Shown: positions 34,541 to 47,030 of the stretch, piece after piece | How the letters are laid out: each line of letters starts with the position of its first letter | Numbering within the stretch: the first letter of the stretch is position 1 | Source: Brienomyrus brachyistius | Taxonomy: Eukaryota; Chordata; Actinopteri; Osteoglossiformes; Mormyridae | Direction of reading: 5' to 3' | Length of the DNA stretch: 64,000 bases | Assembly: GCF_023856365.1 (NCBI RefSeq) | Contig: NC_064548.1 | Span: forward strand, 13,832,642-13,896,641 | The notes under the pieces: model-generated | What the model saw: only the letters and a program-made list of their open reading frames with translations | Database searches by the model: none | What the model was told of the DNA's origin: nothing | Translations under genes and position numbers: made by a program

Positions 34541-34550
34541 CACTCAAAGG

Positions 34551-35090
34551 CAGTGTTTCCCACCCCAGTCCTCAGGGACACCCAGCGGTTCACGTTTTTG
34601 CTCCCTCCCAGCTCCCTGCCAAACAGTCCACGTTTTTGCTCCCTCCCACCTCCCTGCCAAACAGACCACGTTTTTGCTCCCTCCCACCTCCCTGCCAAAC
34701 AGTCCACGTTTTTGCTCCCTCCCACCTCCCTGCCAAACAGTCCACGTTTTTGCTCCCTCCCACCTCCCTGCCAAACAGTCCACGTTTTTGCTCCCTCCCA
34801 CCTCCCTGCCAAACAGTCCACGTTTTTGCTCCCTCCCACCTCCCTGCCAAACAGTCCAGGTTTTTGCTCCCTCCCGGCTCCCTGCCAAACAGACCACGTT
34901 TTTGCTCCCTCCCGGCTCCCTGCCAAACAGTCCACGTTTTTGCTCCCTCCCAGCTCCCTGCCAAACAGTCCACGTTTTTGCTCCCTCCCACCTCCCTGCC
35001 AAACAGTCCACGTTTTTGTAGTAGGAGACTGGGAGGGAGCAAAAACATGGACTGTCTGGGGATCCCCAATGACCAGGTTGGGAAACACTG
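34551..35090. mobile_element. hAT-type MITE with an internal 38-bp minisatellite
   Basis: The left end cagtgtttcccaccccagtc and the right end gaccaggttgggaaacactg are inverted repeats. Flanking octamers ctcaaagg (34543-34550) and ctctaagg (35091-35098) differ at one base, consistent with a decayed 8-bp hAT target duplication. The interior (about 34590-35015) is a tandem array of a 38-bp unit containing cgtttttgctccctcccacc (cores at 34631 and 34669), about 11 copies. The long frames across it are artefacts. Confidence 0.85.
34590..35015. repeat. 38-bp minisatellite inside the hAT-MITE
   Basis: The unit cgtttttgctccctcccacc followed by tccctgccaaacagtcca is repeated about 11 times. Variants are caccTcc/cagCtcc/cggCtcc and cagTcca/cagAcca. 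The first and last units run into the MITE ends. Confidence 0.93.
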
Positions 35091-35098
35091 CTCTAAGG

Positions 35099-36180
35099 CA
35101 GTGTTTTTGGAAGAGTATATTTTATTACCCTCTGATGGGGGGATGTGCATTATCTCCACTGATTTAAGCTTAAGTAATGTTTGCAGTAAACTTTTCAGTA
35201 ATTCCCTCATAGCAACCACTGTCACCAAAGCACTTTGACTAACAGAAATCGGTTTAAAATTCTGTTTCAGGAAAACGCCAAAACGCCTAAACCAAACAGC
35301 CGGCTCCCATACATCTTATTAAATGCTAAAACCCTACTACATAATCTGTAAATGAAGCAATATGTATTTTGTCATTTTAAGGGGTGTTATGGCCTTAATA
35401 AAGCACTTTCGAAGGAGGCCTGGAAAAACTCTGGTGAGTATAGTACTGTTTTTTTTTATTTATTTATTTTAAGTACCCGGAAAACAGAATTTAATGTTTT
35501 CCTAATAATTAAATTTCTGACTCAGCTGACCAAGCACATGAAGTTGGCACTGCCTGCTCAGAGGGAGCCACATGGGAATCAGCGCCAGCAGGCAAAACCA
35601 CAAATTGCACCTTTCTGAACTCCTTCATTAATAAACCATCTCTGGCACAGGAAGTGCTCTCCTGCACCATCGCTTACAGTGGCACACGCAGTGGAGGTCG
35701 GCTGTGCTCTGGTGCCATTCCGGAATTATTCCACAGGTTGCCTATGATATACAACCCCCCCAGTATGACTTTGAGGGGGGATAAGAGCTGAGTGAAGAGA
35801 TGACAGACTAGGTTGGGGGGGGGTTCTGGTCAGCCTGGCTCTGCTGTGAGCCCGGCAGCAGGCTGATGCCGTGCTGGACCAGGGGGCCTTTTGAAGTCTT
35901 ATTCTCAAGGTGCACATTCGCACAGAAGGGATGGAAGAACATTCCTTCCCCATCGCATGTAAATAGGACCACTGGCCTGCAGCAAAGCATCCACGATTCC
36001 CTGGCCAGAACACAAGTCTTGGCCTACAAGTATTCTGTCACCTTAGAGGGTATTCAGTTCAGCAATAGTGATTAGTGCTATTTAAGCAGTGTTTTTATCT
36101 TAACAGAAATAAGTTTTTCAATAGAATAAAAAATATATATTTTATGAGAGTTTTATGAGATTTTTTTTTGTCTTGGATTT
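35099..36180. other. intergenic DNA, nothing certain
   Basis: No gene was recognised. There are short T and G runs and an isolated short repeat gatatacaaccccc shared loosely with 47646-47658. Confidence 0.35.
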
Positions 36181-36653
36181 ACAGTGCAGGCAGAACCCAG
36201 GTTATAAACAAGACCCCTTCCCTAAGTCTGTCTTTAAATAGAATTTGTAGGTCGGAAAAAAATAATACAGTAGATAATAACAATAATAATATAGTACATA
36301 ATAATAATAGTAATACAGTACACAATATCAATAATGTATAGTACATAATAACAATAATAATGCAGTACATAATAACAATAGTATTACAGGACATAATAAC
36401 AATAATGATTATTCAGTGCTAATAAAAGTAACTACATACAGGGTACAGTACACTGCTGTACCTCAATCCGACAAACTGCTAAAGCCTCACGATGCTTTCA
36501 TGAGTGTCACAAAGTAGTACCTGAATTTGTTATTGCAAACCATTGTATTTAACCAGACTTTTTAATGGACTTTAGGGTAGTCAGTTCATAAGTGAATGTC
36601 TGTAAGTCAGACATCCTGTTTTTTTTTTTTTTTTTTTACAGGGACTGCCTGTA
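36181..36653. mobile_element. pogo/Tigger-like MITE with internal AT-rich tandem repeat
   Basis: The left end tacagtgcaggcagaaccca with gttataaac and the right end acagggactgcctgta are partial inverted repeats flanked by TA. The interior (about 36258-36405) is a degenerate repeat of acagtacataataacaataa. It has no transposase. Confidence 0.5.
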
Positions 36654-36868
36654 AATATTGCTTTCATATCGAGTTAGACATTAAAGCGTTCAGCTGTAAC
36701 ATGGGCTGCTGAGTGAATTTTAAATGAACCATCAAAGATGGTATACAGTACAAACCCCTTCAAGGATAGAGGTAGGATATCATCTTGCCTCTTGTTGGTG
36801 GGCGGAGTCTCTCCAACTTCAGATTGGGTGTATGGACACGGTGAGTTGCCAAGACGAAAACTCTGACT

Positions 36869-36869
36869 G

Positions 36870-36913
<44 letters not shown>
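36869..36913. repeat. (GT)n microsatellite
   Basis: This is an uninterrupted GT run of about 22 units. Confidence 0.97.
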
Positions 36914-36915
<2 letters not shown>

Positions 36916-36979
36916 ACACTGAGTGGCAGTTTGGCTCATGCTTAGAGAAAGTGTGTGAGGTGCTCAAAAGGGTGCCTCA

Positions 36980-38255
36980 TAGGACAGCGTGATGGAGATA
37001 CGTGGAGGATCTAACCCCAAGTGCTGAACTATTATTGGACTTTTGTGCACACAAATGAGCAGTCTGGTCTTGGAAACTTCTGGCTGAAGGGACTGAAGGT
37101 GAATTTAACTCACACCTCTGAAGAAACTTTTCCCGTACAGCAAGTGACGTTGAGGGCATTGAATGTGAGTAGACCAAGCTCGGTCCTCCATCACAGCAGC
37201 GGCTGCAAAGAGTTGTGATCAGGAGACAGTTGGTGCCTGTCATGGCGGTAACCCTAGGAGCCACTGGTGGACACTTGTGGTGAGAGAAGCTGTCAACTGA
37301 AGGAGAAGGACTTCAAGGCCTTGCTTGAACTGAGGTATCCCGAGACAGCTGAGGGGTTCCGACAGGCCAGAATGGCTTCAGAGAACTCAGTCACCCAGAC
37401 AAAACCTCATGAATGTGAGGCATTTGGAGAGGCCATGGAGAGAGACTATCAGGTGGTGTAACGCCTCAGGGGGGTGAGGCAGGATCTAGTTTATGTGTTC
37501 TACTGGTTTGGGAAAGTGCTGACCAACTCTGGGATACTGTTAAATGTTTGATGGTAGGGCTGGTCGATATCACATTGAGATTATATCGTGCATGCACGAT
37601 AATCACCAGGGCTTCAGATGACAGGCGAAACATTTGGCTGGGCACGGATGTTTATTTACGCCCACAATTTGTTAAGCAGATTAGTGGTATGGCTAAAATA
37701 TTAATGAGATGCATTTTGTCCCTGCCCAGGGAATGCATACTCAAGGGTATTAGAGAGGAGTGTCATAGGTGTCCATTGGTGAATCTAGGGATTAGGAGGA
37801 ACAATTTAAATCTTTTTGTGTGGTCGTTCAGTTTGTGGTTTTCATGGACAGGCTTTCAAGGCACAGCTGGGACTGGAAGGCGATCTTCTGGTATAGACGG
37901 CTAGTGGCACTATCTTTGGATGTCGTACTTTCGGCCTTGTTCGACGAAGACCTCCAGCCAGGGATGAAAATCATACCTTCCCATCACAGGCTGAGGAACT
38001 CTTTCAGAAAGGACTGAATCATTCCTTTCAAATGATTCTGGATCTGTTTCACGAGTGACGGCACGAGGGGAATTCGAGATGGACAGGTGGATTGGTGCAG
38101 TGTCTGCAGGTTTGAGGCCACTGCACAGGTTTGTGGGGGTGAAGTGAAAGCAGTTGGCTTGGGAACGTCTGGGGATGCCCTGCAATGAGGTGGAATCCGT
38201 GACTGCGCTAAGGGAAATCCAGTCTAACTTTCTTGGCATGCTGCCATGGTGATTC
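36980..38255 (+). pseudogene. non-LTR LINE ORF2 remnant (reverse transcriptase region)
   Basis: Broken plus-strand frames show the order expected of a fish-type LINE ORF2. The post-endonuclease segment includes LLELRYPETAEGFRQARMAS and EAFGEAMERDYQVV (37320-37460). The RT segment has FMDRLSRHS...ALSLDVVLSALFDEDLQ (37850-37960), a decayed form of the FADDV catalytic block in which the Asp pair is lost. After the RT come DGTRGIRDGQVDWC-type and ERLGMPCNEVESVTALREIQ (38165-38225) segments. There are stops, frameshifts and internal deletions throughout. It is inactive. Confidence 0.75.
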
Positions 38256-40315
38256 TCACCACGAATATATGCTATATAACAGCAGCATCCAACCTATGTT
38301 TTTTTTTTTCACGGTAAGAGCTACTTTTACACAAACATAAACCGAGGAGCTACCAGGGCGTGGGGCGAGGATGTGGGAGTAAAACCGTCATGCCGGCTAC
38401 CGGCTAATTATATCGCCACTGAACAGCAGAACGTCGCATTTCCTGGACACCGCTCATCATCCTCAGGTGTCACGAAGCTGCTGTCAGTTTGAGTGACACT
38501 CCCAGAATGTCCGTGAGAAGTGAGATGCCTGCATTGTTTTTGAATGTCGAATGCGGTCTAAGAAAATAGTACTAACCTTTGTGTGCTAAGTTAGGTAGTG
38601 ACCTGACGAAGCTAATTAATGCGGCCGTGTGAATCCGACAGTCTGAATCTTGCGATCGACTAGGAATGTCTGAAAGATCGATCTGTTGATCGTGATCGAC
38701 TGGTTGGTGAACACTGTCATATGCAATATGTTGACACTATGTGCTATACAATATTAATAAGTTAATGACTTTTAATTCTCTTGACAAGCAGACCTGAGAG
38801 AATTTCACCCTCCTTGGTGTTTGTGGAGTTTACTTGTTCTCTCCATGTTATGAGGCATCTTTCTTCTTTCTTTGTTTGAAAGACTCAGAAGAGGGTAAAG
38901 TGATGGTGATTGCGTGCGTGTGTGAGCCCTGTGGAGCACTGGAATCCTATTCTGCTTCCTGCCTTGTACCCTGTGCTGCCTGGGCTCCAGCCCCCCCCCA
39001 TGACCCTGTACCGGATGGGCTATTTGAGGAAGGATGGATGCAAGTATGAAGAGATTCTCTCCATGTTTCACTGTATGAACCTAACATTGCTTTTGTCTGC
39101 TCTAATGGGAATCTCATTATACACAAGATTATAAAGAAACCTGCAAACTATCTAATAAGCTATTGTGCACATGATTGTAATTTTAATTTCAATTTAGGGT
39201 ACCGGTTAGGATCTTTTTAACTGTGTGAGAGGCACAGAGATTTAGATGTGATTCTCTATCTAATATAGCTGTCGCTTAGCTTTTCAGTATTAATCTAACA
39301 GCATTTTTTTTTCATGCATCACAACACTTGCATTTCCATCTCCTTCCTCTCATTAGAAATGGATGAGAGTAATGCAGCGCCTCATATATCTGGAATCGCT
39401 TTCCAACGTTCCTGATGGAGGGGATTACCGCAAGGATAGCACGAGCTAGCACAGTACATGTGACAGCGACAATAGGGATTCCCCCCTTTGCCTCACCCCC
39501 CCCCCACCACCATGAATTTCAGCTTTTTGAGAATAGCTTATATGCTAATGTAATATTTCCCAGAAACTGGCTTTAAATGTAAAAAATTACAGACTCCACA
39601 GCTGTCTTGACCGATTCCTCGAAGCTGAGCGTGGCCTTATAGCTCAGAATCCTCCTATCATTGAGCATTGGAGCACGTTCTTTACCATTCGCCGTCTATA
39701 TGAGTGACATGGTGCCACTGCAAATAAAATTCAGTTTGCATGCACCAGGGGGTTAGTTAGTAATGTCACATGACTGATATTCTGCAATGGATTTTTGGAA
39801 TTTCATAATTTGTTAAGTTGCCTATGATGTCACTTTTTGTATCATACATGTATGGATAGTCGCTTTCCAATGAAAAACGCGAATGCGTGTCTCTCCAAAA
39901 ATCCATCATTTTAGGACCTCGAAAAAAAATGCATTTTCTCAAAAACCGCTTCACAAAATAAACCTAAAACAAAATTACGAGACGCCCCACAGCACCACAT
40001 ATAGAAACCCATCGTTACACTGATGTCAGTGAATGGTTTAGTGCTTTATATGGATCTACCTGGATTGTTGACAGCGAGGCAAATGCAAACAATGATGCTA
40101 TTTAGCTAGCTAGCTTTCAACATTAATTTGTTCAAATAAGTGTCATAAAGTAATCCATACCAACTACCATCAGCAATGCAAATGTATTATTTACAAACAT
40201 AGATATTAGCTAAATAGATGGCTTCATAAAAATCTTTTCATTGGTCAATTTTATGTCAAATGCTATCATTAGAAAGAGGAGAGTGAGCATATTCCATAAA
40301 AGTCACAATCGTAAA
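38256..40315. other. intergenic DNA with one SINE fragment
   Basis: A SINE 3' portion lies at about 38815-39045 (gtgtttgtggagtttacttg, gccttgtaccctgtgctgcc, accggatgggctatt, ggatggatgca). Elsewhere only C/A/T runs and unremarkable sequence are seen. Confidence 0.45.
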
Positions 40316-40319
40316 AATA

Positions 40320-41407
40320 CACTCACTGGCCACTTTATTAGGTATACCTGTTCAACTGCTCCTTGAAGCAAATATCTTATCAGCCAATCATATGTCAGCA
40401 GCATCATCCGGAGAATGATGCAGATACCGGCCATGAGCTTCAGGTAATGTTCACATCAATCACCAGAATGGAAGAGAAAGGTGATTTATGTGACTTTGAG
40501 TGTGGCAGGGTTGTTGGTGCCAGACGGGCTGGTGTGAGTATTTCAGGAACTGCTGATCTACTGGGATTTTCACACACAACCATCTCTAGGGTTTACAGAG
40601 AATGGGATGCATAAGAAAAAACAGCCAGTGAGAGGCAGTACTCTGAGCAAAAATGCCTTGTTGATGGCAGAGGTCAGAGAAGAATGGCCAGACTAGTTAA
40701 AGCTGATAGAAAGGCAACAGTAATTCAAATAACCACTCATTACAGCCAAGGTATGCAGAAGAGCATCTCTGAATGGTCAGCAATGGAGCCATTCCTGTTA
40801 AACTGAAACAGGAAACTGAGGCTACAGTGGGCTCAGCAAAATTGGACAATGGAAGATTAGAAAAACTTTGCCTGGTCCGATAAATCTTGATATCTGCTTC
40901 AAAATTCAGATGGTAAGTCAGAATTTGGCATAAACATCATGAAACATATTTCCTTGGCACACTTTGGTCCCCTTAGCACCAACTGAGCATCGTTTAAATG
41001 CCACAGCCCACCTGAGTATTGTTGCTGACCATGTCCATCCCTTTATGAGTACAGTCTATCCAGCTTCTAATAGTTACTTCCAGCAGGATAGAGCACCATG
41101 TCACAAAGCTCGTCTCATGTCAGGCTGGTTTCCTGAACATGAAAATGAGTTCACTGTACTCAAATGGTCTCCACAGTCACCAGGTCTCAGTCCAGCATGC
41201 CTTGGGATGTAGTGGAACGAGAGACTTACATCATGCAGCTGACAGATCTGCAGCAGCTACCCGATGCTATCATGTGAACATGGATCTCTGTGGAATGTTT
41301 CAAGCAGCTTGTTGAATCTATGCCATGAAGATTAAGGCAGTTCTAAAGTCAAAAAAGGGTCCAACCCAGTACTAGCAAGGTGAACATAATAAAGTGGCTG
41401 GTGAATG
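40320..41407 (+). pseudogene. Tc1/mariner transposon with degenerate transposase
   Basis: The left end TA|CACTCACTGGCCACTTTA and the right end, whose complement reads TACATTCACCAGCCACTTTA, form inverted repeats bounded by TA (40318-40319, 41408-41409). Between them the plus strand keeps the N-terminal helix-turn-helix of a Tc1-like transposase (ECGRVVGARRAGVSISGTAD, then LLGFSHTTISRVYREW, 40498-40608). It also keeps scattered later pieces (RQYSEQKCLVDGRGQRRMAR; PQSPGLSPACLG near 41171). Many stops and frameshifts interrupt it. The element would be about 1.09 kb and is inactive. Confidence 0.85.
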
Positions 41408-42690
41408 TATGTGATTTTCATTGTAAGGCACCAATATGTCTTCATGTCTGAGGTATATGGACTAGACTAGATTTTTAAAACAATAAATCCTAATGGGAAA
41501 TTGTCAGTAAAGAAGTAATCAACCTGAAAGAACCACATCTGAATAGACAGAAGCGCTTGGCGTGATACTTTTAATGATTAAATAAACATACATTTTGGGG
41601 CACGGTGACTCAGTGGTTTGCTCTTTAGTTCTGGGTTCCATTCCCATCCTTGGTTCTGTGTCAGAGGCTATGATACTCACATGAGTTTCCTTCCTGTGCT
41701 CTGGGTCTCTCCCACGGTTAGAGCAGTTATGAAGATGCAGTTTGCTGGATTGCTGACTGTAAATAGCCAGTAGCTTGTGAATGTCCCATGATGGACTGAC
41801 ATCCAGTCCAAGCTCTCTCCTGTCTTCTGTTTCCAGGGGCTGGCTCTCTGTGAATCTGTACAACATAATCAGCTAGGGACAGACTGATATAAAACATTTA
41901 AATGCAAATTTCCTTATTTAAATATGACAGATTCAATAAGTTTTTCCCACTTTAAAAATTGCTTTTTAAACTTTTTGTCCTCTGAGTATTTAATAGCTTA
42001 GAGGTTAAATGACACGGATGAAAAGTGTGAAAAGTAAAAAAAAGTCTTGGACATTCCTCTTTTTAAACGTTTCCACAAGCTATGCTGTGCATTTCCTTTA
42101 AACAGGCATCTTACATTTTAAAAGGTCGTTCTTTTATTGGATTCATGCAGGGAAGTCTCCTGTCTTTTGATTGGTCAGTCTTCATTCTGTGCAGTCTTCC
42201 CTCTTGCAGAAGGACGGCCCACATGTGACACCAGAGCACTGATCTCACAGTACATCCCAGCCGCCGTTGTCTGCAGCCCGTCTCCACCGAAGTGGAACCG
42301 AAGTGTCAAAGTAATGAGCAGGAAGGGAGCACTTTCCGAAAATCAACTCGTGGGGCGGCTGCAGCCTGCTGTTCCTGAGGCCTGGATCCTGCTAGCTAAT
42401 CCCACTAGGAGCTGACCCCCCACTGGTCAACCCCCCCCCAACGTACAAAAAGCTTTGGAGCTTGAGGGTGGAGGTTGCCGTGGCGATCACCTGCCAGCCG
42501 TTGCCACTCTCCGCCACCTCATGTCTCCTTCCATGCATGTGGCGTAGGTCTGAGAAAACCTCAACCAGGGCACCTGTGTCCCCACCAAAACGCCTGGCTC
42601 CCACCTCCTAAGAACCAGTTACAGTACCGTTTGGACTCCTCGTGGAAGACAGTGCCACTAGATTACAGTTTAGCGCAATTACGATAATGA
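41408..42690. other. intergenic DNA with an old SINE
   Basis: A tRNA-like SINE copy is visible at about 41598-41840 (gggcacggtgactcagtggt, gggttccattcccatcc, gtcccatgatggactgacat). A GC-richer stretch at about 42200-42660 has open frames but no recognised domain. Confidence 0.45.
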
Positions 42691-42905
42691 ACGAGATGGG
42701 AGTGCCGGCGCACAGCCGCTGAGCTGTAATGAGACGTTTTTTAAGCTAAATCGATATGCTGATGGGCGGCTGCATTGGCAGAGACCCTCGCAAGGGAAGT
42801 AAATAGCAGCAGTCATAATTGGTGGTGTGAGGAAACAGTCGGAGGATGTAATTAAAGCGTTACGACCTGATGGCGTGATTCGCTGGAGTTATCTGAGAGT
42901 CACAT
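42690..42905. other. candidate conserved non-coding element
   Basis: This is a non-repetitive stretch with homeodomain and other transcription-factor-like cores (ctgtaatgagac, gctaaatcgatatgc, cataattggtgg, gtaattaaagcg). It has no open frame or repeat signature. The call rests on appearance only. Confidence 0.25.
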
Positions 42906-43049
42906 TTAACTACAAAAATAACAACCTCTTAAAATTTTGAGGCATGTAGGTCTTTTCCAAAACCAACCTTTTTGTCTGGCCATAATACTCCAGTCTTTCA
43001 ATGAAGGATTCCATAGCAGCACTGACAATTAAATATGAGTCCTGTCCAC

Positions 43050-43425
43050 CTTTCATAGCTGTTTATCCAGTTCAGGGTCATGATGAACCTAGAAACTATT
43101 CCAGAAATCACAGGGCAGATCTTTGGACTGTGGTGGGGGAATCAGGGAACCTGGAAGGAACCCATGCGAACCTGGGAAGACACATATGTTCTTATATGAC
43201 CGTAGGTAATACTCAAACAGCCGTAAGTCTGTGGCACGGACTCTGTCCATAAAACAAAAGGTTGTTGGTTCAAACCCTGCAGTCAGAAAAGCAATTCACC
43301 TTTGGGCCTTTATCTCCAACAGCTCTAGGTACTGACTGGCCCCACTTTCTCAGAAATGTAGAGTGTTTTAGACAGAAGTGTCTGTTAAAGAAATTGAATG
43401 TAATGTTGGGGTGTGAGTCCAAAGT
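43050..43425. mobile_element. composite of two old SINE fragments
   Basis: The first part (about 43060-43190, ggactgtggtgggggaatca, ggaacccatgcgaacctggg) resembles the minus strand of a SINE body. The second (about 43200-43410) has ttggttcaaaccctgcagtc, cacctttgggccttta and a gacagaagtgtctgttaaag tail in plus orientation. Confidence 0.5.
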
Positions 43426-46400
43426 AGTAAACACTGACGCAACCCAGTGCTGGTTCCCGTCCCTGACAGATCCCTCCTCGGGTTCCAGTCTACTCTAAGA
43501 CGCCGTTAGTAATGGCTCTGTTCTCATCACCATCCCATATGGGCTAGATTTTAGCAGAGCTATTGATGACCCATAATCCCGCGCTTTACACCCTGCTCTC
43601 ATTTGGCCGTTAAACACATGCTCATTAGCATAGTCTCTTTTCTAGAAGTAAGGAATGTTTGTTAATAGTTGAAACAAATGAACACGGGAAACAGATGGTT
43701 GGATAAACAATAGTTTAAAATCAGCAAAGGGACCGTTTTCGGTGCGTCTTCATTTGTCTGATGGACAAATGATGAATTGTTTTACATTGAAACTAATGGG
43801 ACATCGGGAAGATTTTTTTCTTCAGAAAAAAAACGCATGTTACCGTTTTCTCGATATCCTTTGGGGTCTGCTGATGGAACCGCGCTGAAAAAAACGTATC
43901 TTATACTTCTGTTTGCGGTCCCTGTTAACCCTTCCACGGGTGTGATCTTTACAGATTGGTATACTTATTATTCAGTGATGACATTCCCATCTCCGTTGCA
44001 CTTCAGTTTCTGGTTGTATAATCGTGATAAGCTCTTACATCAATGTACGACTTTAGAGTGGAACCCCCACTCCATCGCTGAGCGGAGAAGAGGGCAGCAG
44101 TTCATTAGGTAGGGGGGTTATAAAGCAGGGGGTCTGAAGACACTCTTCCGTATCCCAGGTGCCTTTACACTTCTGAAGGGATGTCAGGGGCCCGGCCTGT
44201 TGCCAGCGCCTGGGCCCCTTTGCTCAGGGAGGCAATGCGGGCTGGAGCCCTCGGATGTCAAGGATCAAACAGCCCTGTAGCGGGGGCTGACACTGAAATG
44301 CGTGAATGCTAAATCAGGCCACCGCGCCTCCGGGCGTCCGGACTTGACGGCCGCGTGGCTCGGCTCCACGTCGCCCCCCCCTGCCCTCCCTCCCCCAGGG
44401 ACGACCTGCTGGGGAGGAAATGGACAGCAGAAGCATGTAGAGCTGTCCCTTTGCCTTTCCTTTCTTTCACCGATAAAAAAAACTGCAATAGGGACGCGTT
44501 TTGAACAAACTTGATGGGAAGGCTATCAAGCTATTCATTTAAACATAATTTTTAAACTCGTGCATTAAAAAACATCTTTTTTTGTGGTTAGGTAGATATG
44601 CAAAAGAAGGTCAGAGTTCGTTCACTGATGTTATAGAAATCCATTTGTGAAATAGGTGTTATAGAAATACGAAAAATAATAGGATTTCTTAAAAAATATA
44701 GCTTGTCCACATTTAAAACTGCAGGAATGGAAGCCGTAGATAAAGTCTTAGAAACCACGTCACAAACACTCAGGTGGCCACGCCATATGGAGGGTGGCAG
44801 CTCTTACTTGGCTCTGTGCCAGCCAATCAGAGGGGAGGAAAAAAGCGAACTTAAGAAAAGCGACAGCATCAGGAAATGTGCACCTACAGTACATTAAAAC
44901 ATTCTGCAAGATCAAGTCTCTCCCTAAAGGTTACAGTGACACCTGTGTTTTGAGAGAACGGCCAAAACGAATAAATTAACCAAAGTATGAGACTACGGTG
45001 AGAACATGACAATTTTTCCCATCAGATTTCCAGATGAAAATACTATAAATGACTTCTGGTTTTGGCCAAACTGTACACAGATGCACTGCGGTTATAAAGC
45101 TAGATTTAAAAAACTGTCTATTCGTGTCATTTTTTTTTACTTGTTTTATACGAAGCTCCATTAGCGGCTGGAACTGTGCCAAACTCATCGCAAATTAGTG
45201 TCAAAACCAAAATTATTAGCCCTGTTTATTAGAGCAAGGAGGTAGCTTTATTGTTTACTAAGCCCAGATCTCCTCAAATTACATTTACCAAGAAATAATT
45301 GCAATCCATGGGACCAGAATTATCAGCATGGGGTTAAATAGAGAATGTTCATGCTACCGGGACAAAGTTAAATCTTTCAGCCAAGCATAGTAGTAAAGGC
45401 AAAACGAGATTAAAGTGAAAAGCAGAGTTCTGCATGAGGCTTAATCACGGGAGCGGCTGAAGAGAGGAGCCAGGCAGAGTGTACTGTTTGATCCTAATTG
45501 GATATTCTGTCCACAAGTGAGGCTTTCCATTCCTGCACATGTGAAATTACTTTTTAATACTCCTGTTTGCCATCGGCGGAAGTGCGGGAGGAGTGAACAA
45601 AACCACAGCGCACAGGGGCTCCAACAGGGTCCCAGCCTCGTCACAGCAATCTGAGGCAGAATAACGGATGAGTGCTCGTACATGTAAAACCAGCCTTTGA
45701 AATGAGAAGCTTAGATAATATACACATATTGATATATCTAGATTAAATACTTGTACAAATAATGTTATAAGAAAGTGCCGATTGTACATCAAACTCCATC
45801 ACAAGTGAGATCCCCTTTAAATACCATGAATAAGTATTTCCTTTAGTATTGATTTTTTTGCTGATTTCTATTAAGTGCTCATTTGTAATATATATATAAA
45901 CTGCAACATAATATATATATATTGCAGTTTAGGCAAGATAACACTAAAATAAAATGAATCAAAAGAACAAGCTCTGTGAGACCATGCACCAGACATAACC
46001 TGCAGTGAGTAATATTTCAAGGTTAGCTGGTTTGTAAATGTTCTGACTGAGCAGTGCTCTTCATGAGCTGAATGGCCGCAGTCCTGCATGCAACAGTCCT
46101 GCCTTAAGTATTTCATTCCAATCGGCCCCTTACAAGGACCTACTTAGGAAGCGGCATCTATGACTATATCTGTTACCTCAGGTATAAATCATATAAAAGA
46201 AAAAAAAATAGAGGCATCAGATTTCACCTTATGACGGTTCAAGGAAATAAAAACGGGCAATTTTGTTAAAATTCCCTGAAAAACAAGGTTGGGTGTTTTT
46301 GTGGTCCTTTGTAGCCGTACAGCAAGGAAGGCAAGCTGCTGAATTTTAGCTTGGAAACACAAATGAAGACAGCGTGAAGAAGGATTGTCTAGACTTACGA

Positions 46401-46590
46401 CAATGAATCTTAGAAACACAACAATATAAGCAATACAACACAGATAAATCAGAAGCCATAGCTGAAATTGACAGAAGCCTCCTTGCTCAGGTTCAGGTTC
46501 AGTCTCCATCTCCGGTTTAATTCATAGCATTATAAGCATTGAGAGTTAATATTGGCTCTGCTCCTGTGGCTGATTGACTGGCTTTCTGTG
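43426..46590. other. intergenic DNA, no gene recognised
   Basis: A GC-rich patch at about 44150-44400 and A/T runs are present. No exon, RNA gene or mobile element was recognised with confidence. Confidence 0.35.
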
Positions 46591-46599
46591 TGTGTGTCC

Positions 46600-47030
46600 C
46601 CCCCCCCCCTCCCTCCCCCCCATCGCACCTGGGGCCCCGGCCGATTTGTGGCCGTCAGTCACAGTTGCCATGGCGCAGGATTGATGGCGGCCATTTGCGG
46701 ATTGAGCTGTACGCATCATCTGCGTCCGGGACCCCGTGCCGGCCAGATGGACCCGGACCATCCATCCGTTGTCTGCGACACATCTGCCGCACCGGCGCCC
46801 GGACCGCTAACAAGTCAGGTGTCGAGCGACGAGGAGGCAGACGCGGCGGCCCAAGGAGGACCACGCACTCGCTCTCCCGCTCGTCAAAGCCTGACGAAAG
46901 CGTCACTGGCGTGGAGGTCGGACACGTCGTTATTCCCAGCGCATGCCGCTGCCAAACTGCCGTCGCAATCAGACAGCAGCGTGTCTGTTTGTCTCAGGAT
47001 CAGGATGCAGCATCATTAAAAAACGAAATA
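46600..47030. promoter_or_regulatory. CpG-dense island, possible unannotated promoter
   Basis: About 300 bp from 46630 carry very dense CpG in strongly AT-rich surroundings. The motif gattgatggcggccattt (YY1-like) is at about 46680. A plus frame with an internal ATG at 46747 (MDPDHPSVVCDTSAAPAPG..., then QVSSDEEADAAAQGG) is open to 47019. I do not recognise it and saw no strong donor. It could be an orphan CpG island, an alternative fign or lncRNA promoter, or a first exon of an unidentified gene. Confidence 0.4.

Noticed and set aside
34359..35238. Several 200-codon frames on both strands
   Set aside because: They are produced by the 38-bp minisatellite within a hAT-MITE.
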